A stretch of DNA of 64,000 nt, from assembly GCA_050916095.1 (NCBI GenBank), contig CP050901.1, forward strand, positions 1,364,001-1,428,000, in the 5' to 3' direction. The notes under the pieces were generated by a model. That model was given only the letters and a program-made list of their open reading frames with translations, made no database searches and was not told where the DNA came from. Shown here one piece after another: positions 34,416 through 42,674 of the stretch (its first letter is position 1; each line of letters starts with the position of its first letter). A program made the position numbers and the translations under genes. Origin of the DNA: JANPCX01 sp050916095. Lineage in GTDB: Bacteria; Pseudomonadota; Gammaproteobacteria; Burkholderiales; Burkholderiaceae_C.

Positions 34416-34573
34416 GTACTTCGACTCAGAAATAACGAAACATGAAAGCGTGTATTTGACCCAATGGCGGCGTTGCAAATCCTCGCGATACCTCAGTATC
34501 GCTGCGGTTTGCGTTTTGCCATTGACTCAAATTCACTACTTTCATTTGTTCCGTTATTTCTGAGTCGCAGTAC
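34416..34573. repeat. Large nested inverted repeat upstream of the LysR gene
   Basis: The left arm GTACTTCGACTCAGAAATAA (from 34416) pairs with the right arm ending TTATTTCTGAGTCGCAGTAC (to 34573), about 30 bp per arm with few mismatches. Inside lies a second pair, gcaaatcctcgcgatac / gtatcgctgcggtttgc. The structure ends 16 bp before the LysR ATG and may be a MITE or a regulatory hairpin. Confidence 0.7.
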
Positions 34574-34589
34574 TGGGACAATCGGGCCC

Positions 34590-35534
34590 ATGACTGGCCC
34601 GATTCGCCTTCCTTCGATTGACGCCCTGCGTGCCTTTGAAACCGCTGCTCGTTTGGGGAGTTTTGAGCGTGCCGCTGATGCGCTGAACATCACGGCCAGC
34701 GCGGTCAGCAAACGGGTGACGGGTTTGGAGGAGCAGCTGTCTACCGTGCTACTGCAGCGTGGAGGCAAAACCTTGGTGCCCACCCTCGCGGGCAAAGAGT
34801 ATTTGGAGCAGGTCAGCGGGGCGTTGGCCATGTTGAGCGCGGTTCCTTTGCATCGGGTGGTAGAGCGTTCGGGTGAACCGCAGCGTCAGCGTTTGCGGGT
34901 TTGCGCACCGCCCACGTTCGCGCGGCAAATTTTGGTGCCCCATTTGCAGCAGTTCACCGAGTTGCGGCCCGAAGTGGATTTGGAGTTGATGCTGTCGATT
35001 CCTTATCTGGGCGGCCATGCGGTGGACATGGATGTGGAGGTGCGCACCGGCGATATGAAAGCCGACGCCAAAACAATGGGCGCACAACGTCTCATGTTGG
35101 ATGCTGTGTTGCCCATGGCCAGCCCCGCGCTTTTGTCGCGTTTTGCACCCCTTTGCCAACCAGCTGACCTATTGAATTGGCCCTTGCTGCGCACGCCGCT
35201 GGAACCTTGGGCGCCGTGGTTCAAGGCGGCGGGACTGCCTTGGCCTGATCCGCAAAGTGGCCCCAAGCTCGTGGATTTGGGACTGACGCTCGAAGCCGCT
35301 GTGAGCGGACAAGGCGTGGTGCTTGCACGTCCGAGTTTGGCCAGACCCTGGGTGGCCAGTGGCGCGCTGACGCCTTTGTTCGCGGTGACGGCGGAACCCG
35401 TGAACAGCTACTTCCTGCAGCGCCATGCCTCAGACGAAGCGGCGCAGGCGTTTTCCGGCTGGTTGCTCGATTTGTGTGAACGGGTTGCCCATGACGCCTT
35501 GCGCGAAACCTTGGAAAAAGTTCAGTCTGTCTGA
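34590..35534 (+). CDS. LysR-family transcriptional regulator (GcvA-like)
   Basis: The chosen start MTGPIRLPSIDALRAFETAA gives 314 residues with the HTH SFERAADALNITASAVSKRV followed by LEEQLSTVLLQRGGK, then a periplasmic-binding-like effector domain. GcvA-type features include RLPSIDALRAFE and the later GVVLARPSLA. The open frame continues upstream into the nested repeat without a better start. No divergent target gene is adjacent, so the regulated gene is unknown. Confidence 0.88.
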   Translation: MTGPIRLPSIDALRAFETAARLGSFERAADALNITASAVSKRVTGLEEQLSTVLLQRGGKTLVPTLAGKEYLEQVSGALAMLSAVPLHRVVERSGEPQRQRLRVCAPPTFARQILVPHLQQFTELRPEVDLELMLSIPYLGGHAVDMDVEVRTGDMKADAKTMGAQRLMLDAVLPMASPALLSRFAPLCQPADLLNWPLLRTPLEPWAPWFKAAGLPWPDPQSGPKLVDLGLTLEAAVSGQGVVLARPSLARPWVASGALTPLFAVTAEPVNSYFLQRHASDEAAQAFSGWLLDLCERVAHDALRETLEKVQSV

Positions 35535-35543
35535 CCACGTACC

Positions 35544-36158
35544 TTAGGCCGGCCCTGACTTAGCCAAAACCTCCAAGGCATTGAGCAAGGCCTGGGCTTG
35601 CGCTGCGATGGCATGGCCTTGGTCATCCGCCATCTTCTGCAGGCGTGCCAGTGCGGCCATTCGGTCGATGCCGTGACGATGCATCAGCACGCCCACGGCC
35701 ATGGCGACCACGGTGGGCATGGTTTCTGTCTCAGTCCCGGCAGCGGCGGTTGGCGTGCGCGTTGGTGTCGGTGGAATTAAATTCACACGCACCAAAGCCG
35801 CTTCAACCGCCGGCACGATTTGCCCAATGTCCAGGGGTTTGACCAAGTAGGCCACCGCGCCCAAAGCGTGCACTTGTTTGACTGTGGCATCGTCAGAGAA
35901 AGCCGACAAAAACATAAAGGGCGTTTGACAGTATTCACGCAGGTAGGCGGCCACGTCGAAACCACTTTTCCCTTCCATGCGGATGTCGAGCAACGCGAGG
36001 TCGGGGCGGTGCTCGCGGGCCAGCAAGATGGCGTCGTCGCCGTTGTCCGCGTCGTACACCTGGTAGCCGGCTTGGGTGAGGCCATGGGTGACAGTCGCCA
36101 GCACCAAGCGGTCGTCATCCACAACCAAAATTTTTGCTTTGTAGGTGGGTGAAGTCAT
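35544..36158 (-). CDS. Response regulator with ANTAR RNA-binding domain
   Basis: The 204-residue product has a receiver domain (ILVVDDDRLVLATV, phosphoacceptor Asp in LALLDIRM, Lys in LVKPLDIG) and a C-terminal ANTAR domain (VVAMAVGVLMHRHGIDRMAA then ARLQKMADDQGHAIA). ANTAR proteins such as NasT and EutV bind tandem RNA hairpins and prevent termination. Its partner is most likely the HisKA_2 kinase 190 bp upstream. No obvious target hairpin pair is visible. Confidence 0.92.
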   Translation of the reverse strand: MTSPTYKAKILVVDDDRLVLATVTHGLTQAGYQVYDADNGDDAILLAREHRPDLALLDIRMEGKSGFDVAAYLREYCQTPFMFLSAFSDDATVKQVHALGAVAYLVKPLDIGQIVPAVEAALVRVNLIPPTPTRTPTAAAGTETETMPTVVAMAVGVLMHRHGIDRMAALARLQKMADDQGHAIAAQAQALLNALEVLAKSGPA

Positions 36159-36349
36159 GAGGACTCAGCGGTTCGTGAACACAGGGACATTGTGGGGGAT
36201 GCACCCGCAGCATTCAACTGGGACTTTGCCCACGATGCTTTGGTGTTGGAAGGTAAAGGTTCGTTGATTGATCTCGCCATGGTGTCGCGCGCTGTGCTTG
36301 AAAAGACCCATGGCAAACGGGCAATACCCCGAAGGGGCCGAGGCTGTCG

Positions 36350-39300
36350 CTATTCCGCCAGACGCACGCCAGGCGGCACCAAGCTCAGACGGGCGACCAC
36401 CGAGTTGCCTTGCGCACTGAGGGTCAAGGTCGCGCTTCGCCGTGGCAAAAGTGAGCGCACCAGACCCAAGCCAGAGACGCCGCCGGGCACCTTGCTCAGG
36501 TCAAAACCTTCGTGAAGTTGTCCGTGGTTGGTGATGACAATGACCACACCCGAAACACCGCTGATCAGTTGGCAGCCGACCTCGGGCCGGGCCATGACTA
36601 CGGGCGCGATGGTGTGTTTGATGGCATTGGTCAACAGCTCGTTCAAGGCCAGTGCGATGGGGATGGACTCTGCTTCCGGCAGCACCCAACGTTCGGGCGC
36701 AATGCTCGGCGCTTCGGATGGCGCATCTAACACGATGCTCAAGCTGATGGCGTGACCAAAGGTGCGCTGCACAGAGCCTGTGATGGCCTGCAGCACAGAG
36801 GCCAAACGCAGTGGTCCGTTGGCACCCACTTGAAGGCCATACACGTGCGCGATGGCCTGCACCTGGGTGATGACCTCGGCCATGGCGGGGGCCACTTCGG
36901 GCTTACGTTGGGCAATTTGTTGCAACAAGCCGGCCACCCCTTGCAGGTTGTTCTTGATGCGGTGGTGCACCTCTTTGACCAGCATCTCGCGCTGGGCGAT
37001 GGCCGCATCAAACTTGGCTTGTTGGGCCTGGCGCTGTTCGGTCACGTCGGTGGCCACGAGCAGCAGTTGATCGGGTGGTGCGTGCTGTACATCGGGCGTG
37101 GTGGAGGTGGGGCTGCGTGTGGAGAGCGGCATGAAACGCGCATCCCACACACGGGCCTCGCCTGCGGTGGTGATGGTGTATTCACGTTTGGTGACTTCAC
37201 TGGCGCTCAGTGCGGCTTGCATGTCGGCGCGCATGGCGGCAGCGGAGCTGGCGTCGTGCATATCTTCCAGGCTCAGGCCGACAACTTCCTTGGGTGTGCG
37301 GCCCACGATGCGGGCTGCTGTTTCGTTGATCTGCAAGACACGCAGGGTTTTGGCGTCACGCAGCGTGATGGCCATCGGGGCGGCTTCAATGATGCGTTGC
37401 AAGGAGGCCTGGGTTTGTGCAATGCGAGCTTCGGCTTGACGGCGGCGCTCAATGTCGAGCAGGGCGTAGGTGAGCTGGCGACCCGCCACCTCTCGGCCTG
37501 TCGCCACCACATTGCCCACCACCCAAAACTCGCGCCCGTCATGGGCTTTCACGCGGCACTCAAAGGTTTCGGCTTGGCCTTCGACCAGCTCGTTCAAGTA
37601 ATGGGTTTGTAAGAAGGGGTGGTCCGCTTCTGATGTGGCCACGGTGCTGATGGGTGCGTTGATGAAGTCGGCCAAGTCGCCGCCAAACATGCGCCGCGCG
37701 GAGCGGTTCATCCACTCGATGCCCGCCGGTCCTACGGTGACGATGCCGACGAGGACCGAATCCAAAATGGCTCTGGTGCGTTCGGCCTGCAAGGCCACGG
37801 CCTGTTCGGCGCGGTGCCGGTCGTCCACGTTCACGTAGGACGCGATGACGCCGCCCTCCAGGTCACCCTCGGTGACCAGGCGCTTGCTCACTTGCATCCA
37901 CAGCAGGCGGCCGTCCCGTCTTTTGAGTGGCAGTTCGCCGGACCAACGGCCGTGTTGCCTGAGCCCATTCAATTCGTGTTTGCTGTGGCGGTCGAACTCG
38001 GCAGCGTCAGCAAAAAGTTGCGCCATGGGCAACATGGCCAATTCCTCGGCGGTGTAGCCGAGCAGATGCGCCAGCGCATCGTTGGCGCGTTGGAAGCGCT
38101 CGCCGCGCAAAAACGCCAGCCCGACCTCGGACACGCTGAACATCAGCTCGCGGTCTCGTGCCAAGTGCTCCAGTTCAAGTTGCTGGGTTTTCAGCCGGGT
38201 GATGTCAGACAACACCGCAATCGCTTCGGTGACGTGTCCGCGTTGGCCGGTGCGGCGCACCGACAGCGAATACCACACCGAACCCGGGCCTTGCCTGTTG
38301 TGCAGCGGCACCTCGACCTCGGTTTCATAGAGGCTTCCCTCGGTGAGCGCTTGCAGCGTGTCGGCCGCAATCCGCTGGGCCTGCTCGTTGTGGCCAAACA
38401 GGCTGTGAATGCTGCGCCCCGCCATCCGCTCGGCTGGGCTGCTGCCGCTGTCTGCTGGCAAACGCAGCATCAACTCAAATCGGCGGTTGCATCGCACCAG
38501 CGTGTCGCCGCGTATGTAAGCGATGCCTGCTGTGGTGCTGTCCAAAATGGTGGAAAGTTCGCGCAGCAGTTCCTGGTTGCGCAGATCGCTTTGGTGTTGT
38601 TCGGTGATGTCCAGGGTCACCACGGCCGTGCTGCGTTTTCCTGAAGACAGCGTGGCGGGCTCCACCCGCGTGAGTAGCCAGCGTGGCCCCAACTCGGGGT
38701 GGTTGATGGCATAACGCACCTCAGTGCGCTGCCCCGAGCGCAGCGCACGCTGAAGTTTTTCGTACTCGGGCAACGACTCCGCCAAGACAATCTCTCGGCT
38801 GATGCTTTGCAGTGCGGCCGAAGGTGGTGAGTCGCCCCCCGAAGGAGCGCCATCGTCACGCTGTCGCCAAGTGGGTTGTACCCAGCCGGAGGCTTCTTGG
38901 AACGTTGCCAGGCCTACACCTGCGGCATCAATCAGTGCGCCAATTTGCATTTGTGCGAGGTCACGCTCTTCTTCCAAGCTGCGGTCCTCCACCACGGCCA
39001 TGAAGCGGCGTTGCCCCCCTGGTGTGACGTAGCTGCGCAAGGTGGCGCGAACGCGGCGAGGTTTGCCTTCTATGGGGGGTGACCAGCCCTCGCGCACGAC
39101 CAACTGGCCGTCATGCAGCAAAGCCGCCTCAGGTGCGCCGCCGGCCCAGGCCATCAAGTGCTGCAAGTCGGGTGGGGCTTGTCGCAGCTCCACATGGCTG
39201 CTTCCCAGCAAGCGCTGGAACATGGGGTTGGTCCGAACAAAAAGACCAGCCTCGTCGAACAGCACCATACCGACGGGACTCAGGTCAAACCAGTCGTCGA

Positions 39301-40093
39301 GTTCACGTGCCGAGCGTTCGGCGCGGGCCCGTGCGCTGTGTTCTGCGGTGCTGTCTTGCAGCACCGCCAAGTAGAAAGTTTGCCCGGCTTCGTCCCGCAG
39401 CACGCGCCTTGAGAAACGAAAATGGCGCTCCCTGCCGTCCGCACCGATGATTCGGCGATCCAACAAGCGGGTCGGGCTGGACCCCACCTCGCTCTCGATC
39501 CGCGCACGGTCGGCCAAGACGCGTGCGTGGTCCTGCGGGGGTTGGAGTTCTTTGGTGTCACGGCCGATCAGCTGGTCGCGCTGGTAGCCTGTGAAATCCA
39601 AGTAGGCTGCATTGACATCGACAAAACGAAACTGTGCGTCCTGCAGCGTCACGGGATAGGGCGAAGCCCAAAACACTTCAAGCACCCGCTGGGCCAACTC
39701 GCCTTGTATGACTTGAAGCGGTGTCGATTCGGTGTGCAAAGAGTCGGCTGTTGCCGCAGTTGGTGAAAGAACCGTGAGTGCGCCGTATTGATCGTCCAGC
39801 AAGTTCCAGCTCAGGCGCGCCAACCTTCCATCGGCAAGCAGGGCATCTGGAATCGATGCTTGGGGCGGGGCTTGGATGACCAGTGCCCGCTGTAACCAGG
39901 TGACTGCAGGCTCGCCAATGACGGCCTGTAAGCCAACCAGCGGTGTACCGGGCTCGCAGGACAGTCGGCGCAAGGCGGTGCTGTTGGAAAAACGCACAGT
40001 GCCATGTCGATCCAGCAGCAGGATCGCGTCAGAAAGTTGGTTGAGAAGTTCACGCAGATGTGTGCTACCGACCCAGGAATCTTCTGGCTTCAT
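36350..40093 (-). CDS. Multi-PAS sensor histidine kinase, HisKA_2 family
   Basis: From MKPEDSWVGSTHLRELLNQL the product has 1247 residues and no TM helix, so it should be soluble. At least six PAS/PAC units follow one another (e.g. LSDAILLLDRHGTVRFSN, ITLRDAKTLRVLQINETAAR). Near residue 1040 is the HisKA_2 box KEVHHRIKNNLQGVAGLLQQ, then an HATPase domain with LALNELLTNAIKHTI and GGVSGLGLVRSLL. HisKA_2 kinases typically partner ANTAR regulators, as in the EutW/EutV system. The pairing with the gene at 35544-36158 is inferred from adjacency. Confidence 0.9.
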   Translation of the reverse strand: MKPEDSWVGSTHLRELLNQLSDAILLLDRHGTVRFSNSTALRRLSCEPGTPLVGLQAVIGEPAVTWLQRALVIQAPPQASIPDALLADGRLARLSWNLLDDQYGALTVLSPTAATADSLHTESTPLQVIQGELAQRVLEVFWASPYPVTLQDAQFRFVDVNAAYLDFTGYQRDQLIGRDTKELQPPQDHARVLADRARIESEVGSSPTRLLDRRIIGADGRERHFRFSRRVLRDEAGQTFYLAVLQDSTAEHSARARAERSARELDDWFDLSPVGMVLFDEAGLFVRTNPMFQRLLGSSHVELRQAPPDLQHLMAWAGGAPEAALLHDGQLVVREGWSPPIEGKPRRVRATLRSYVTPGGQRRFMAVVEDRSLEEERDLAQMQIGALIDAAGVGLATFQEASGWVQPTWRQRDDGAPSGGDSPPSAALQSISREIVLAESLPEYEKLQRALRSGQRTEVRYAINHPELGPRWLLTRVEPATLSSGKRSTAVVTLDITEQHQSDLRNQELLRELSTILDSTTAGIAYIRGDTLVRCNRRFELMLRLPADSGSSPAERMAGRSIHSLFGHNEQAQRIAADTLQALTEGSLYETEVEVPLHNRQGPGSVWYSLSVRRTGQRGHVTEAIAVLSDITRLKTQQLELEHLARDRELMFSVSEVGLAFLRGERFQRANDALAHLLGYTAEELAMLPMAQLFADAAEFDRHSKHELNGLRQHGRWSGELPLKRRDGRLLWMQVSKRLVTEGDLEGGVIASYVNVDDRHRAEQAVALQAERTRAILDSVLVGIVTVGPAGIEWMNRSARRMFGGDLADFINAPISTVATSEADHPFLQTHYLNELVEGQAETFECRVKAHDGREFWVVGNVVATGREVAGRQLTYALLDIERRRQAEARIAQTQASLQRIIEAAPMAITLRDAKTLRVLQINETAARIVGRTPKEVVGLSLEDMHDASSAAAMRADMQAALSASEVTKREYTITTAGEARVWDARFMPLSTRSPTSTTPDVQHAPPDQLLLVATDVTEQRQAQQAKFDAAIAQREMLVKEVHHRIKNNLQGVAGLLQQIAQRKPEVAPAMAEVITQVQAIAHVYGLQVGANGPLRLASVLQAITGSVQRTFGHAISLSIVLDAPSEAPSIAPERWVLPEAESIPIALALNELLTNAIKHTIAPVVMARPEVGCQLISGVSGVVIVITNHGQLHEGFDLSKVPGGVSGLGLVRSLLPRRSATLTLSAQGNSVVARLSLVPPGVRLAE

Positions 40094-40132
40094 GAGGGTG
40101 CCTGACACCGCATTTATCGAACAAAACAAGCG

Positions 40133-41335
40133 TCAGTCCAACTGCATGCCCGCAGTCAATGCCCGCAGCATGGCGCGGTTGATTTCGCTGACGCTCATCA
40201 TGAGGTTGTCGGCACTGCTGCGGAAATCGTAGGGAGAACCGTCTTCGACAGCACGCACCACGTCCAAGTAGGGCTGGTAAGGGCCGGTCTGCTCCACCAG
40301 CGCTTGGTAAACCCGCTCAGGCACAGGAATGGACTTCAGCAACTCATCAAAAGGCTGTTTGAACATGCGGTCCAGTAGAGAGAACACGCCGCAGATGAAC
40401 ATCTCGTTGCGCATTTCTTCATCGCCACTGCTGCGCACCAACTCTTCCATGAGCAAGCCGCGTCGCACGGCCGCGAACATCACGGGCTTCAGGTTCACGT
40501 CTTTACTGGCGGTGGCCAGAAGCAGGGCCAGCCAACGTTTCAGACGCGCATATCCGAGCATCATGATGGCGTGACGGAAGGAGCTGATCTCCACCGACAA
40601 ACCGAAAGCGGGCGAATTGATGTAACGCATCAACTTGAATGCCAGGGTCGGGTCGCGTTTGAGTGTGGCCTCTAACTTGTCGATAGGCTCTTGGGTGTCC
40701 ACCCGGTGAATCAACTCCACGATGGTGTTGAGGTCGGTCTGGCCTGCGGACTTACCTTTGTTGCCGCTGCTGATGATGACGTCGTCGATCGGCCATCCCA
40801 ACACAGCGGCAGCGCCACGGCTGAAACTCAGTTCCATGTCAGCCACGCTGCGCACCCCGGCTTGCACGTGCTGGATGTTGCGGCTGATGCCAGCGGGCGC
40901 GCTGGTTTCTTGCAAACGACGGTCGTCGGTGAAGTCAATGATGGAGTACTTGAAACAAGGCAACACTTCGCGCGGTAGCTCAGTTAAAGGTCTGCCCTTG
41001 AGCATCAATGCGTTGCCGCGTGCGTTCAACGCCACGATGGCGCTGGCGTTGGCAGCGTCGGCAGCCATGAAGGCGGGCACCTCCACCATGACGTTGGTGG
41101 TGGGCTCGGTGCGCATCAGGTCTTGCAGCAGGGTTTCGCTGGCCACGTTCAAGGCGACGCGGCCACCATCGGCTGGCCAGACGCCGCTCACGGCGGCCAG
41201 CAACTCCGATGGATCCAGAACAATGTCGGGTTTGAGTGGGAATACTGTCAACCGTGTGGCAATGACAGCACGGTTGCGATCAATCACGGGTGAATATCCC
41301 AGTGATACCAAACCCAAAATGGCAACATCAAACAC
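40133..41335 (-). CDS. EAL-like/HDOD signalling protein
   Basis: A GTG start at 41335 is supported by GGAGG seven bases upstream and gives 400 residues. The N-terminal half is a degenerate EAL-type domain without catalytic motifs (VALNVASETLLQDLM, CFKYSIIDF); the C-terminal half is an HDOD domain (LEATLKRDPTLAFKLMRYIN, SFRHAIMMLGYARLKRWLAL). Such YuxH-like proteins are signalling scaffolds, often linked to c-di-GMP and motility. It lies 66 bp after flgL and 39 bp before the kinase gene. Confidence 0.82.
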   Translation of the reverse strand: MFDVAILGLVSLGYSPVIDRNRAVIATRLTVFPLKPDIVLDPSELLAAVSGVWPADGGRVALNVASETLLQDLMRTEPTTNVMVEVPAFMAADAANASAIVALNARGNALMLKGRPLTELPREVLPCFKYSIIDFTDDRRLQETSAPAGISRNIQHVQAGVRSVADMELSFSRGAAAVLGWPIDDVIISSGNKGKSAGQTDLNTIVELIHRVDTQEPIDKLEATLKRDPTLAFKLMRYINSPAFGLSVEISSFRHAIMMLGYARLKRWLALLLATASKDVNLKPVMFAAVRRGLLMEELVRSSGDEEMRNEMFICGVFSLLDRMFKQPFDELLKSIPVPERVYQALVEQTGPYQPYLDVVRAVEDGSPYDFRSSADNLMMSVSEINRAMLRALTAGMQLD

Positions 41336-41401
41336 GTGAAATCCTCCGGTCGCGGCAACTGTCGGCCAGTGTACGACCGACCCCACCCTGCTCAAACAAG
41401 C

Positions 41402-42643
41402 TCAACTGTTGATGTATTGGAACAACGACAACCGTTGCACCATGGCGTAACTCTTCAGCGCCGCATCGTAGCTGGTTTGTTGGTTTTGAAAGTCAGAAAT
41501 GGCTTGCACCATGTCCAGGTCCTCGGCGTTGGAGCGTTCGGTTTGAGCGCTGAGTTTTTGATTGCCCAACCGTTCGGTTTCTGCGTCCACTTGGTTCAGT
41601 ACATCTCCTGCGGCGGAGCGGGCCGACAACACATTGGACAGGACCGCGTCCAGGTGACGCAAGTTGTCAGCGTTGCTCTGCGCCAGTTGAGTGCCGCTGC
41701 GGTTGGTGGCGCGCAGGTCAGACACGGCTTTGTCCAGCACCTCGAACACGTCCAAGTCGGGACTAGAGGGTCGAATCTCAAACTGGTCCCCTGCTTGGGG
41801 CGTGCCACTGATGGTGAAGGACATGCCGTCCAGCACGATGGCTTGGCCGCTCACAAAGTTGCCTGTTTGCGCTGTGACCGTGGTGGGCGTAGCGGGCGGA
41901 AGGGGGGTGCGGTCGATGTTGTAGGTGACAGGCGACGCTGTGGTGTTGAAGGTGATCGCGTAGGTTGACGGCGGCACCGCATAGAAGGCGCTGGGGTTTA
42001 CCACTTGCCCACCATCGATTTGTGCGCTGCGGGGCAGGTCACTTGTCGTGGTGTTGGTCACAGGGCGGGTTTCAAATACACCATTGCCCCTGCGGCCTGA
42101 CATCCAAACGGCTTCTCCGTCGGCCGACAGTGGCATGTTGGTACTTTGTTCCGTTTGCGAAGCGCCGCTGGTACCGCGGTAGACCACGCCACCAGGCGCA
42201 TCCACGAAAGGCGCTTGAGTCGAGCCTTGCCCACCAAACAAAAAGCCGCCTGAACCGTCGCTCCGGTTGGCGGTCATGAAAAGCTGCTCGCGCAAATTGC
42301 TCAGTTTGTCAGCCAGGGTCAGCCTGTCAGCCGGGGTGTAGCTGGCGTTGCCCGCAGCGACCAGTGTTTCACGGACTTGCTGTAAGAGGTTGGTGGCGTC
42401 GCCCATGGCACCTTCGACTTGACCGATGGCCGATGCTGCAGCATCTACCGCACGCTGGTTGGCCTCGGTGCGATTGATGCGTGCCAATGCGCGTTCTGCT
42501 CGGGCCGCAGCGGCTGGATCGTCGCTGGCACTGTTCACCCGCTTGAGCGAAGCCATGCGTTCTTGGGTTTGAGACAGCTCGGCGGCGCGTTTGGTCAGGG
42601 TGTCGACACCGACGTCGTAGGAGTTGGCAGTACTGATGCGCAT
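41402..42643 (-). CDS. flgL: Flagellar hook-filament junction protein FlgL
   Basis: The 413-residue product has a flagellin-like N-terminus (MRISTANSYDVGVDTLTKRA, LSQTQERMASLKRVNSASDD) and C-terminus (AEDLDMVQAISDFQNQQTSY then QRLSLFQYINS). It connects FlgK to the filament. It is the last gene of the flg cluster, 31 bp after flgK. Confidence 0.95.
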   Translation of the reverse strand: MRISTANSYDVGVDTLTKRAAELSQTQERMASLKRVNSASDDPAAAARAERALARINRTEANQRAVDAAASAIGQVEGAMGDATNLLQQVRETLVAAGNASYTPADRLTLADKLSNLREQLFMTANRSDGSGGFLFGGQGSTQAPFVDAPGGVVYRGTSGASQTEQSTNMPLSADGEAVWMSGRRGNGVFETRPVTNTTTSDLPRSAQIDGGQVVNPSAFYAVPPSTYAITFNTTASPVTYNIDRTPLPPATPTTVTAQTGNFVSGQAIVLDGMSFTISGTPQAGDQFEIRPSSPDLDVFEVLDKAVSDLRATNRSGTQLAQSNADNLRHLDAVLSNVLSARSAAGDVLNQVDAETERLGNQKLSAQTERSNAEDLDMVQAISDFQNQQTSYDAALKSYAMVQRLSLFQYINS

Positions 42644-42674
42644 GCGGTGACCTCTTTGTGTTGGCTATTTGAAC

